Below are positions 5,649 to 12,550 of a stretch of 15,983 bases of DNA, piece after piece. The position numbers and the translations under genes are program-made. Origin of the DNA: an uncultured Campylobacter sp. (GTDB taxonomy: Bacteria > Campylobacterota > Campylobacteria > Campylobacterales > Campylobacteraceae); contig NZ_CALHXD010000295.1 of NCBI RefSeq assembly GCF_938040115.1, positions 1 to 15,983 on the forward strand, given 5' to 3'. Below the pieces are notes generated by a model, which searched no databases, was not told the DNA's origin, and saw only the letters and a list, made by a program, of their open reading frames with translations. The number at the start of each line of letters is the position of its first letter. Positions within the stretch are counted from its first letter, which is position 1.

Positions 5649-8169
5649 GATTTTGCTGCGGTAGATTTTGTTCTTTTATCTCTAAATTTATCTTGTCGTT
5701 CGCTTCAAAAAATTTATATTCTAAATCGTCTGAAACGTAACTTATGCTTTTATCCTCGCAAGGCTGTTTCGGTCGAGCTGTGATTTTGGCCAGCATCGGC
5801 GGAAGCTCTTTTGAGATTAGCGTTTTTATCGACATATCTAAACCGTGCGTTAGCGTTTTGATAAATTTACCGTCAAGCTGACTTTCATTTTCTATTATAT
5901 TTAGAGTAGCGTCGTAGCCTAAATTTTTTAGTTCGTCGTAGAGTCGTTGTTTTTCGCTAGCCGGAGCGTAAAAATCGTCATAAGCGTAATGGTAACTCGT
6001 GTAAATTTGCTTTTTATAGCCGCTTTGGACTTTGAGGTGTTGCGGCATTAGAATTTCTCTTATATATTTTCTTGATTTGGAAAAATAAGCCGGCGAAGCC
6101 TTGTCTAGCGTCCAATGCGTCTTGTCGAATAAATAAAGCTCGATATTGTGATAGCATTCGCTGGTGTAACCGCTGTAATATTTCATGTAATCTATCTCTT
6201 TGCCAAAGCCGATAAAAGGCCAGTGCGCTAGCGCATAACTGCTGTTATCTATGACGCCGTCTATGAGCCATGGGGCGATTTTGGCGGCCATATGCGATAG
6301 ATAGCCTCCGTGCGAGCTGCCGATCATGACGACTGGTAGGTCGTTTATGTCGGTTGTGCACTCAAAAGGAGCATTGGCTTTTACGAAAAGTAGCGCATTG
6401 ATCAAATCCTGCGCCTGCATAATGCCGAAATTTTGATATTCGTTTTTAGTCGGTTGAAGGGAAATAGATAGTTTAAGAGACAAGTCTTGAGGTGCTGTCT
6501 TATCGCGTTTTCTTGCGTCCATTAGATTGTCGATATCAAGTAGTGTTTGCGTATCGATTACGCTTAAATTTTCCGGGAGCTCTATGCCGCACCTGGCGCA
6601 TTCTTTTTTTAATATCGATCTATCTAAATCGTCAAAAAATATCGTCGCTCCTGTTTGCGGTCTATCGCCGATACAGTGGTAGTTTACGCCTACTACAGCT
6701 GCGCTAAATTCGCTCGCGACAAACTGCGCTAAGTGCTCGCGGTAGTTGCTGTCTGCGTCTCCTCCGTAGCCGGGGATTATAAAAACTATTGACGAGACCG
6801 GCTTTTTGGTATCAAAGCAAAGGTTAAACTCTAGCAGGCTTTCGCGCTTTATATTAAGCTCGGTATCGTCGCAGGAGTGGATTTTATACGTTTTTTTAAC
6901 TACTGTGCCGTTTTGCCATATTTTTGAAACTTGTAGATTGATTTTATCGTTAGATTCAAAAAATTTATACTCTAAATTTTCCGAGATATAGGTTATGCTT
7001 TTATCCTCGCAAGGTTGTTTAGGGCGAGCTGCGATCTTGGCTAACATCGGCGGAAGTTCTTTTGAGATCAGCGTTTTTATAGACATATCAAAGCCGTGAG
7101 TTAGCGATTTGATAAATTTACCGTCGAGCTCGCTTTCATCTTTTATTATTTTTAATGTCGCGTCTATGCCGCATGCGTTAAATTCGCTATAAAGTTCTGA
7201 TTTATCAGCGATAGGAGCGATGTCGTCTCCGGCATAGTGATAGCTTAGATAAATCGGCTTTGGATATTTGCTTTGGGTTTTTACGTGGTCTAAATTTAAA
7301 ATATAACGTATCTTTTCGTGTGCGGGCATAAATCTCTTATCGGAGCCATCTTTTAAGGTCCAAAGCGTCTTGTCGGAGATGAAAAAATTTATATGTTTAA
7401 AAAGCATATCGTTTGATGAGCAGCAGTGATTCATATAGTCAAGCTCCTTACCAAATCCCACGATCCTAAGCGGATATTTGGCGTAGCTACTGTTATCTAT
7501 GACGCCGTCTATGAGCCACGGAGCAATCTTGGCGGCCATATGCGATAGGTAACCTCCATGCGAGCTGCCGATCATGACGACTGGTAGTTCGTTTAAATTT
7601 TTAATCGCTTTAAACGGCGCATTTGCCTTTATAAAAAGTAGGGCGTTTATCAAATCCTGCGCCTGCATAATGCCGAAATTTTGGTATTCGTCTTTTGCCG
7701 GATCAATCGTAAGGGATAAATTTAAAACAAAATCTTTTGGAAATGCTCCGCTATTTTTATTGTTGTCTATATAGTTACTAACCGCAGACAAGACGCCGTT
7801 TAGCTTATCGAAATTTTTTAGCGAGCTCAGATCACCGCCTAGTTGCAGGTTTATTTCTCGGCATTTTTCTCTTAAAATTTCTTGATCAAATTCGTCCATA
7901 TAGTATCTAGCGCCCGTAACTAATCTGTTGTAAATATGATGATAATCTACATTAATCACGGCTACGTTATATTCCCTCGCCGTAAATTCGGCTAAGTGGT
8001 CTCTGTATGCCTTATCGACGTCGCCGCCGCATCCAGGTACTATAAAAACTATGGCGTTAACCGGTTTGTCATCGTCGTAGCATAGTTTAAAGTGTAAATT
8101 TGTAAAGCGCTTGACGCCTAGCTCCATGTCGTCGCAAGAGTTGATTTCGTAGATTTTACTGACTACCAT
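5635..8169 (-). CDS. Two-unit DUF2920 fusion protein, putative tandem alpha/beta-hydrolase
   Basis: 844 aa, about twice the length of its 410-aa neighbour. Unit 1 is residues 1 to about 420 and unit 2 about 422-844. Each has the opening pattern Y-x-I-x-S-C-D-D, an F-I-x-P-G-x-G-G-D segment, GSSHGGY (S203 and S619), YHYA-x-DD (D316 and D732) and LTHG (H358 and H775). At the junction, T422 and the following VVKKTYKI align with the MVVSKIYEI start of unit 1, so an old ATG seems to have become ACA (6904-6906) after loss of the stop between two tandem genes. Start is ATG 8167-8169 with GGAAGG 6 nt upstream. It has its own promoter region (8195-8223). Substrate and role unknown; in C. jejuni relatives lie in the flagellin-glycosylation locus, but no glycosylation gene is present here. 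Confidence 0.85.
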   Translation of the reverse strand: MVVSKIYEINSCDDMELGVKRFTNLHFKLCYDDDKPVNAIVFIVPGCGGDVDKAYRDHLAEFTAREYNVAVINVDYHHIYNRLVTGARYYMDEFDQEILREKCREINLQLGGDLSSLKNFDKLNGVLSAVSNYIDNNKNSGAFPKDFVLNLSLTIDPAKDEYQNFGIMQAQDLINALLFIKANAPFKAIKNLNELPVVMIGSSHGGYLSHMAAKIAPWLIDGVIDNSSYAKYPLRIVGFGKELDYMNHCCSSNDMLFKHINFFISDKTLWTLKDGSDKRFMPAHEKIRYILNLDHVKTQSKYPKPIYLSYHYAGDDIAPIADKSELYSEFNACGIDATLKIIKDESELDGKFIKSLTHGFDMSIKTLISKELPPMLAKIAARPKQPCEDKSITYISENLEYKFFESNDKINLQVSKIWQNGTVVKKTYKIHSCDDTELNIKRESLLEFNLCFDTKKPVSSIVFIIPGYGGDADSNYREHLAQFVASEFSAAVVGVNYHCIGDRPQTGATIFFDDLDRSILKKECARCGIELPENLSVIDTQTLLDIDNLMDARKRDKTAPQDLSLKLSISLQPTKNEYQNFGIMQAQDLINALLFVKANAPFECTTDINDLPVVMIGSSHGGYLSHMAAKIAPWLIDGVIDNSSYALAHWPFIGFGKEIDYMKYYSGYTSECYHNIELYLFDKTHWTLDKASPAYFSKSRKYIREILMPQHLKVQSGYKKQIYTSYHYAYDDFYAPASEKQRLYDELKNLGYDATLNIIENESQLDGKFIKTLTHGLDMSIKTLISKELPPMLAKITARPKQPCEDKSISYVSDDLEYKFFEANDKINLEIKEQNLPQQNHDNK

Positions 8170-8194
8170 TTTTTGCCTTCCGCGGATTTTTGTT

Positions 8195-8223
8195 ATTATA
8201 CCCCCGCCGAGCTAAATTTAGCT
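8195..8223 (-). promoter_or_regulatory. Predicted promoter of the DUF2920 pair with an adjoining 14-bp palindrome
   Basis: On the minus strand TATAAT (8195-8200) is preceded by a run of five G. Behind that lies the perfect palindrome AGCTAAATTTAGCT (8210-8223), which overlaps where a -35 element would be. The GGAAGG ribosome site and ATG 8169 follow. The palindrome is a candidate operator, but AAATTT words are common in this genome, so chance cannot be excluded. Confidence 0.5.
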
Positions 8224-8324
8224 TTTTAGGTATGTAAGCTATACGGCGTATTTATCAAAGATAATGAAAATAGTTGTTTGGGTTTTGAAAATTTGAGCGT
8301 ATAAATTAAAATATAATTACAAAA

Positions 8325-9287
8325 TTAAAAATTCTTTACGGTTTCGCCGCCGAATTTCAGTAGCGCCGAACCCCACGTAAAGCCGCCACCGAACGCATCT
8401 AGTAAAAGCAAATCGCCTTTTTTAAGTCTGCCCGCTTCATATGCGTCGTTCATCGCCATAGGTATAGAGGCTGAGCTTGTGTTGCCGTATTTTCCGACGG
8501 TTACGACGCACTGTTCGTTTGTAAAATTTAAGCGTTGCTTGACTGCTTCGATGATGCGTAAATTTGCCTGATGAGGTATAAAAAGATCTATTTTATCGCT
8601 TGGAATTTGATTTTTTTCTAGGATATCTACGACGTCTTTGGTTAGCGTCTGGACTGCGATTTTAAAGACCTCGTTGCCCGACATCTTAATAAATTTCTCT
8701 TCGCCACCTGGAGTTATGAGCAGGTTTGCGTAGTTGCCGTCGGCTGCAGTGTGAACGTCGATTATTTCGTTTTCTTCGCTAGCGCTTACGACTGCTGCAC
8801 CCGCTCCGTCGCCAAATAGTATGCAAGTCGTTCTATCGGTCCAATCGACGATCTTACTTAGTTTTTCGGCTCCGATTATCAATACGTTTTTTTTGCTTCC
8901 GCTTTCAATTAGTGATTTTGCAAGCTCAAGCAGATAAATAAAACCCGTACATGCCGCGCTTATATCAAATGCTGTAATGGCATTTATACCTAAATTTTTA
9001 GCGATCTTGCACGCCGTTGAGGGCATACAAAAGTGATCTGGCGAGATGGTCGCGCAAATAATGGCGTCGATATTTTTTGCGGTCAAATTTGCTCTTTCAA
9101 GCGCTAACTGTGCTGCTTTCGTGCCAAGATCGCTCGTATTTTCATCCTGTGCTATGCGTCGTTGGCTAATACCTGTACGCTTAACTATCCACTCGTCGTT
9201 GGTTTCCACCATTTTTTCAAGATCGAAATTTGTTAAAATTTTAGGTGGAGCGTATGCGGCTATGGATATTAGCGAGGCTTTTGGCAT
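8325..9287 (-). CDS. fabH: 3-oxoacyl-ACP synthase III (KAS III)
   Basis: 320 aa, normal length. It condenses acetyl-CoA with malonyl-ACP to start type II fatty acid synthesis. The catalytic triad is visible: C113 in DISAACTGFIY, H239 in FIPHQANLRI and N269 in GKYGNTSSASIP. The N-terminal TNDEWIVKRTGI at 29-40 and the FGDGAGAAVV stretch at 158-167 are also typical. It starts 19 bp after plsX, with only a weak purine-rich AAAGAAAAA upstream. It is the last gene of the ndk-yceD-rpmF-plsX-fabH operon, followed by 155 bp before the separately promoted DUF2920 genes. Confidence 0.96.
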   Translation of the reverse strand: MPKASLISIAAYAPPKILTNFDLEKMVETNDEWIVKRTGISQRRIAQDENTSDLGTKAAQLALERANLTAKNIDAIICATISPDHFCMPSTACKIAKNLGINAITAFDISAACTGFIYLLELAKSLIESGSKKNVLIIGAEKLSKIVDWTDRTTCILFGDGAGAAVVSASEENEIIDVHTAADGNYANLLITPGGEEKFIKMSGNEVFKIAVQTLTKDVVDILEKNQIPSDKIDLFIPHQANLRIIEAVKQRLNFTNEQCVVTVGKYGNTSSASIPMAMNDAYEAGRLKKGDLLLLDAFGGGFTWGSALLKFGGETVKNF

Positions 9288-9306
9288 TAAATTTTTCTTT
9301 GTAATT

Positions 9307-10296
9307 TCATTTTGCGAAGTGCGAAAGCTCGTCTTCGATAACTTTATTTATATCGGAGTTTGCGAATTTTAGAGCTTGAAATATCGCGTTTTTGATAGCT
9401 TTTGGTGTGCTTTTACCGTGGCTTATTATGACGCAGCCGTTCACGCCAAGTAGCGGTGCACCGCCATATTCGTCGTAATCAACTTGCTGTTTTAATGTTT
9501 TAAAAACTTTTTTCATGAGAAGCGAGCCTGCTATAGCGACCGGGGATTTTTTAACATGTTTTTTGATGATTTTAGTTATCGCGTCAGCTACGCCTTCGCT
9601 TGTTTTTAGTAGGATATTTCCGACAAATCCATCGCAAATAACGACATCGACACTTCCGTCAAAAACCTGATTTCCTTCTGCGTTGCCTACGAAGCTGTCG
9701 AGTTTTGAGATCATTTCAAAGGCTTCTTTAGTCGCCTCGTTGCCCTTACTGCTCTCTTCGCCGTTAGATAAAAGTCCTAGTTTAGGGGATTTTATTTTTA
9801 AAATTTCTTTTGCGTAGGCTTCGCCCATTATCGCAAATTGAAATAGATGCTCCGGCCTACAGTCCACGTTTGCGCCGACGTCCAAAACTAGCGTGTTGCC
9901 GCCGGTTACGTTTGGCATTAGAGTCGCTATCGCCGGGCGCGAGACATTTTTCAGTCGCCCGACTCGAAGCGTGGCAAGACTCATCGTAGCTCCGCTGTGT
10001 CCCGCCGAAACTACGGCCATAGTTTGTTTATTTTTAAGTAGCTCGATAGCCTTAAAAATACTGCTTTCTTTTCGCTTTAACGCATCGGTGGCGCCGTCGC
10101 TCATAGAAACGACCTCGTCGGCTTGAATAAATTTTACGTATTGTTTTAAATTTTGCGGAACAAGGCTCTCTAAAATTTTCATATCGCCTACCAAAACGGC
10201 TTCAAATTTTACTTCTTTTAAAGCCTCGATCACGCCGCCGATAATAGGTTGCGGACCGAAGTCGCCGCCCATCGCGTCAATGCAAATGCTGGTCAT
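9307..10296 (-). CDS. plsX: Phosphate acyltransferase PlsX
   Basis: 329 aa, full length. It converts acyl-ACP to acyl-phosphate, the donor used by PlsY in making lysophosphatidic acid, and so links fatty acid and phospholipid synthesis at the inner membrane surface. Visible: the N-terminal ICIDAMGGDFGPQPIIGG, then VSAGHSGATMS around 97-107, VLDVGANVDCRPEHL, and NGEESSKGNEATKEA. ATG 10296 starts 5 bp after the rpmF stop, and a GGAGAG within the end of rpmF serves as ribosome site. The rpmF-plsX-fabH order is widely conserved in bacteria. Confidence 0.96.
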   Translation of the reverse strand: MTSICIDAMGGDFGPQPIIGGVIEALKEVKFEAVLVGDMKILESLVPQNLKQYVKFIQADEVVSMSDGATDALKRKESSIFKAIELLKNKQTMAVVSAGHSGATMSLATLRVGRLKNVSRPAIATLMPNVTGGNTLVLDVGANVDCRPEHLFQFAIMGEAYAKEILKIKSPKLGLLSNGEESSKGNEATKEAFEMISKLDSFVGNAEGNQVFDGSVDVVICDGFVGNILLKTSEGVADAITKIIKKHVKKSPVAIAGSLLMKKVFKTLKQQVDYDEYGGAPLLGVNGCVIISHGKSTPKAIKNAIFQALKFANSDINKVIEDELSHFAK

Positions 10297-10301
10297 TTGT
10301 A

Positions 10302-10448
10302 TTAATACTCTCCGGTAGTTTTATTTACGCGGTGAGGCATTTTCCATGAGCCGTCTTTATCTTTTACGGGAACGGGAAGTGTTACTTTGTAGTGCGTTCT
10401 TCTCTTTGCCGCGCGAGTATGACTTACTCTTCGTTTAGGTACTGCCAT
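10302..10448 (-). CDS. rpmF: 50S ribosomal protein L32
   Basis: 48 aa, read by hand on the minus strand. The sequence starts AVPKRRVSHTRAAKRRTHYK after the initiator Met and ends MPHRVNKTTGEY. The MAVPKRR start and strongly basic first half are characteristic of L32, a small protein of the large ribosomal subunit. It contains no cysteine, so it is the zinc-free form of L32. ATG 10446-10448 is preceded by AAAGGAG. It lies 11 bp after yceD and 5 bp before plsX, all one operon. Confidence 0.96.
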   Translation of the reverse strand: MAVPKRRVSHTRAAKRRTHYKVTLPVPVKDKDGSWKMPHRVNKTTGEY

Positions 10449-10459
10449 TTTATTCTCCT

Positions 10460-10816
10460 TTATAGATTTTTACATTTTTCACAATAAAAATAATCGCTTT
10501 TAAAAGCTTCTATTTCGCTTGTTAGTAATTCTTCCAAATTTATAAAACCGTCGAAAAACTCAACTACATCGTCGAGGTTTTCTTCTTTATCTTTATAAAT
10601 TCCGTCGCTTAATATCAAATTTACATCTTCATCAAGCTTTAAATTTATATCTTCGCCGCATCGGTCGCAGTTGTGAGCTATCTCGCCTACGATTTTACCT
10701 TTACAGCTAACTAAATTTTGATTTACTCTTTTCAGGTTGCCGTTAAAATTCAGTCCATCCGAGTTTAACTCGAACGGCATTTGATTATTTGCGATTTTGA
10801 CGAAAGATATTTTCAA
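10460..10816 (-). CDS. YceD/DUF177 family protein
   Basis: 118 aa. Position directly before rpmF and overall pattern match the DUF177/YceD family, which is linked in many bacteria with rpmF and thought to act in rRNA or 50S assembly; the exact role is unsettled. Two CxxC pairs, C50/C53 (CDRCG) and C112/C115 (CEKCK), could bind a metal such as zinc (inference). The middle is acidic. Start is TTG 10814-10816: an in-frame TAA lies two codons upstream, so the only alternatives are an ATT or an internal start. No good Shine-Dalgarno is seen; it begins 14 bp after ndk. Confidence 0.82.
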   Translation of the reverse strand: MKISFVKIANNQMPFELNSDGLNFNGNLKRVNQNLVSCKGKIVGEIAHNCDRCGEDINLKLDEDVNLILSDGIYKDKEENLDDVVEFFDGFINLEELLTSEIEAFKSDYFYCEKCKNL

Positions 10817-10830
10817 AATTTAACCCAAAT

Positions 10831-11244
10831 TTAGCAAATTTCTCTTGTTGTAAAGAAAAATGCGATCTCGTTTTTAGCGTTTTCTAGGCTGTCGCTACCG
10901 TGAACGGCGTTTGCGTCGATGCTTTCGGCAAAGTCGGCTCTAATTGTGCCAGGTTTGGCTTCTTTTGGATTAGTTGCGCCCATTAGATCACGATTTTTTG
11001 CTACCGCATCGTCGCCCTCAAGAACCATAACTACGACGGGTCCGCTCACCATAAAATCAACCAAATCGTTGAAGAAAGGTCTGTCTTTGTGAACTGCATA
11101 GAAAGCTTTTGCGTCGCATGTGCTTAGTTTGACTTTTTTCATAGCGGCGATTCTTAGTCCATTGCTTTCGAATCTGTCCACGATTTTTCCGATAACGCCT
11201 TTTTTTACGGCATCAGGCTTAATAATAGAAAGCGTTTGTTGCAT
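10831..11244 (-). CDS. ndk: Nucleoside diphosphate kinase
   Basis: 137 aa, the standard length. It transfers the gamma phosphate of ATP to nucleoside diphosphates through a phosphohistidine. Visible: TLSIIKPDAVKKGVIG at the N-terminus, the catalytic H115 in NAVHGSDS, and the ATNPKEAKPGTIR loop at 90-102. ATG start preceded by AAAAAGGAAATTTT. First gene of the operon running to fabH; its -10 box is at 11279-11284. Confidence 0.97.
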   Translation of the reverse strand: MQQTLSIIKPDAVKKGVIGKIVDRFESNGLRIAAMKKVKLSTCDAKAFYAVHKDRPFFNDLVDFMVSGPVVVMVLEGDDAVAKNRDLMGATNPKEAKPGTIRADFAESIDANAVHGSDSLENAKNEIAFFFTTREIC

Positions 11245-11278
11245 AAAATTTCCTTTTTGTGGTTTTTATAAGGCGGTG

Positions 11279-11284
11279 ATTATA
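11279..11284 (-). promoter_or_regulatory. Predicted -10 box of the ndk-yceD-rpmF-plsX-fabH operon
   Basis: TATAAT on the minus strand (GATATAATC), about 35 nt before the ndk ATG, preceded by a T-rich run as is common for Campylobacter sigma-70 promoters. No other clear promoter is seen inside the operon. Confidence 0.6.
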
Positions 11285-11304
11285 TCAAAAAAAAATTAAA
11301 TTTC

Positions 11305-11329
11305 AAAATAAGCCCCGTAAAAGGGCTTA
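11305..11329 (-). terminator. Rho-independent terminator of fdxA
   Basis: On the minus strand TAAGCCC, 7-nt loop TTTTACG, GGGCTTA, then TTTT. A perfect 7-bp stem placed 10 bp after the fdxA stop; it separates fdxA from the ndk operon. Confidence 0.75.
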
Positions 11330-11339
11330 GGTGCGGAGT

Positions 11340-11624
11340 TTACGAGATGACGGCCGTTTCGCCCGTTCTCATATCTGCAGTTATCTCGGCGCGAGAAGGC
11401 TGTCCCGCATAAGGAGCGTCCCAAACTATGCAGCCGTCGGTCGGACAGGCTGAGGCGCATGCCGGCTCGTCGTTAAATCCTACGCACTCGACGCATTTAT
11501 CGGCATAGACGTAGTATGCATCCTCGCCGGTTGGGTTATCTACGTCGTCTACGATAGCGCTCGTCGGACACTCGTCGATGCATGAGCCGCAGCTTATGCA
11601 GATGTCTGTTATTTTTACTGCCAT
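11340..11624 (-). CDS. fdxA: Ferredoxin, 2[4Fe-4S] type
   Basis: 94 aa electron carrier. First motif C9-x2-C12-x2-C15-x3-C19-P. Second motif C44-x2-C47-x8-C56-x3-C60-P. The eight-residue insertion between the second and third cysteines of the second motif and the C-terminal extension fit the Allochromatium-type ferredoxins. Strongly acidic, as expected. ATG 11624 with AAGGA at 11631-11635, 6 nt upstream. In C. jejuni the homologous fdxA is also divergent from ahpC, is iron-induced and contributes to aerotolerance (established knowledge, from memory). The same arrangement here suggests a similar role. Confidence 0.92.
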   Translation of the reverse strand: MAVKITDICISCGSCIDECPTSAIVDDVDNPTGEDAYYVYADKCVECVGFNDEPACASACPTDGCIVWDAPYAGQPSRAEITADMRTGETAVIS

Positions 11625-11655
11625 TTTTTATCCTTTTTGGTCAAAATTTTTCGCA

Positions 11656-11661
11656 AGAATA
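11656..11661 (-). promoter_or_regulatory. Predicted fdxA -10 box
   Basis: TATTCT on the minus strand (context GATATTCT), about 32 nt before the ATG. It lies partly in the left arm of the 9-bp dyad at 11658-11686, so a protein bound there would meet RNA polymerase. Confidence 0.4.
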
Positions 11662-11686
11662 TCAAAAACTAAGTAAATTTGATATT
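11658..11686. promoter_or_regulatory. 9-bp inverted repeat in the fdxA/ahpC gap, candidate operator
   Basis: AATATCAAA (11658-11666) and TTTGATATT (11678-11686) are perfect inverted copies separated by 11 nt. CGCAA (11652-11656) and TTGCG (11693-11697) lie outside as a further inverted pair, with unequal spacing. The dyad overlaps the predicted fdxA -10 and lies about 65 bp upstream of the ahpC -10. The regulator is unknown; Fur- or PerR-type proteins are the obvious candidates from C. jejuni. Confidence 0.4.
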
Positions 11687-11751
11687 AAATTTTTGCGTTA
11701 AATTTTAAAACGAAAACGTTAAATTTTTAGCTCTTTTTAATCTTTAGATGA

Positions 11752-11785
11752 TATAATTTCGCTACAAATAAAAATTATTAAGGAG
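11752..11785 (+). promoter_or_regulatory. Predicted ahpC -10 box and ribosome binding site
   Basis: TATAAT at 11752-11757 (GATATAATTT) and AAGGAG at 11780-11785, 5 nt before ATG 11791. Upstream, AACG-AAAA-CGTT at 11709-11720 is a short dyad that could be part of a regulator site, but it is too small to assign. Confidence 0.65.
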
Positions 11786-11790
11786 AAAAA

Positions 11791-12390
11791 ATGTTAGTAA
11801 CAAAAAAAGCGCCTGACTTTACGGCTGCAGCAGTTTTAGGAAGCAATCAAATCGTAAACGATTTCAACCTATATAAAAATATCGGCGAGAAGGGCGCAGT
11901 AGTATTTTTCTATCCTATGGACTTTACTTTTGTTTGCCCTAGCGAGATCATCGCGTTTGATAAGAGATACGATGAGTTTAAAGCCCGCGGTATCGAAGTT
12001 ATCGGGGTTTCGACAGATAACCAATTCTCTCACTTTGCGTGGAAAGAAACTCCGGTAAACAAAGGCGGTATCGGCCAAGTTCGCTTCCCGTTAGTAGCTG
12101 ATATGACGAAGTCTATCGCTCGCGGTTTTGACGTACTTTTAGAGGATGCGGGAGTCGCACTTCGCGGTAGCTTCTTGCTTGATAAAGACGGCACCGTTCG
12201 CCATGCGGTCATCAACGACCTTCCGCTTGGAAGAAACATCGACGAGATGATAAGAATGGTTGATACGATGCTATTTACCAACGAGCACGGAGAGGTTTGC
12301 CCTGCCGGTTGGAACAAAGGCGATAAAGGCATGAAAGCCGATACCGCAGGCGTCGCGGACTACCTATCTCACAACGCGGATAAGCTATAA
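11791..12390 (+). CDS. ahpC: Alkyl hydroperoxide reductase AhpC, 2-Cys peroxiredoxin
   Basis: 199 aa. Reduces hydrogen peroxide and organic hydroperoxides. Peroxidatic C49 lies in YPMDFTFVCPSEI and resolving C170 in HGEVCPAGW, so it is a typical 2-Cys peroxiredoxin. No ahpF lies next to it; in epsilonproteobacteria the electrons come from thioredoxin. It is divergent from fdxA as in C. jejuni, where ahpC is PerR-controlled (from memory). Strong promoter and ribosome site, and a clear terminator behind, so it is a single-gene transcript. Confidence 0.97.
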   Translation: MLVTKKAPDFTAAAVLGSNQIVNDFNLYKNIGEKGAVVFFYPMDFTFVCPSEIIAFDKRYDEFKARGIEVIGVSTDNQFSHFAWKETPVNKGGIGQVRFPLVADMTKSIARGFDVLLEDAGVALRGSFLLDKDGTVRHAVINDLPLGRNIDEMIRMVDTMLFTNEHGEVCPAGWNKGDKGMKADTAGVADYLSHNADKL

Positions 12391-12402
12391 TCATCTAAAT
12401 TT

Positions 12403-12422
12403 AAGGGCGAACTCTCGCCCTT
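12403..12422 (+). terminator. Stem-loop after ahpC, likely terminator
   Basis: AAGGGCGA, loop ACTC, TCGCCCTT: a perfect 8-bp stem 12 bp after the ahpC stop. The T-run (CCTTTTT) comes a few bases later than ideal. Confidence 0.7.
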
Positions 12423-12501
12423 ATTGATCCTTTTTAGATTAAAATATCGCAAATTTAATACAAAATATTAAAAATTAAATCAAAAAATAAGTTTTTTTTA
12501 C

Positions 12502-12538
12502 TATAATCTAGCTTAAAATTCAAATTTATTCGGAAGGA
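12502..12538 (+). promoter_or_regulatory. Predicted promoter and ribosome site of the PilZ gene
   Basis: TATAAT at 12502-12507 after a T-run; GGAAGGA at 12532-12538. The distance to ATG 12551 is 12 nt, longer than usual. An in-frame ATT at 12545 would be 6 nt away, so a non-standard AUU start is conceivable. Confidence 0.5.
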
Positions 12539-12550
12539 CTTATAATTCAA

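Noticed and set aside
8201..8207. Phase-variable poly-G tract at the DUF2920 promoter
   Set aside because: Only five G in a row, too short for the slippage seen in C. jejuni; kept only as a remark.
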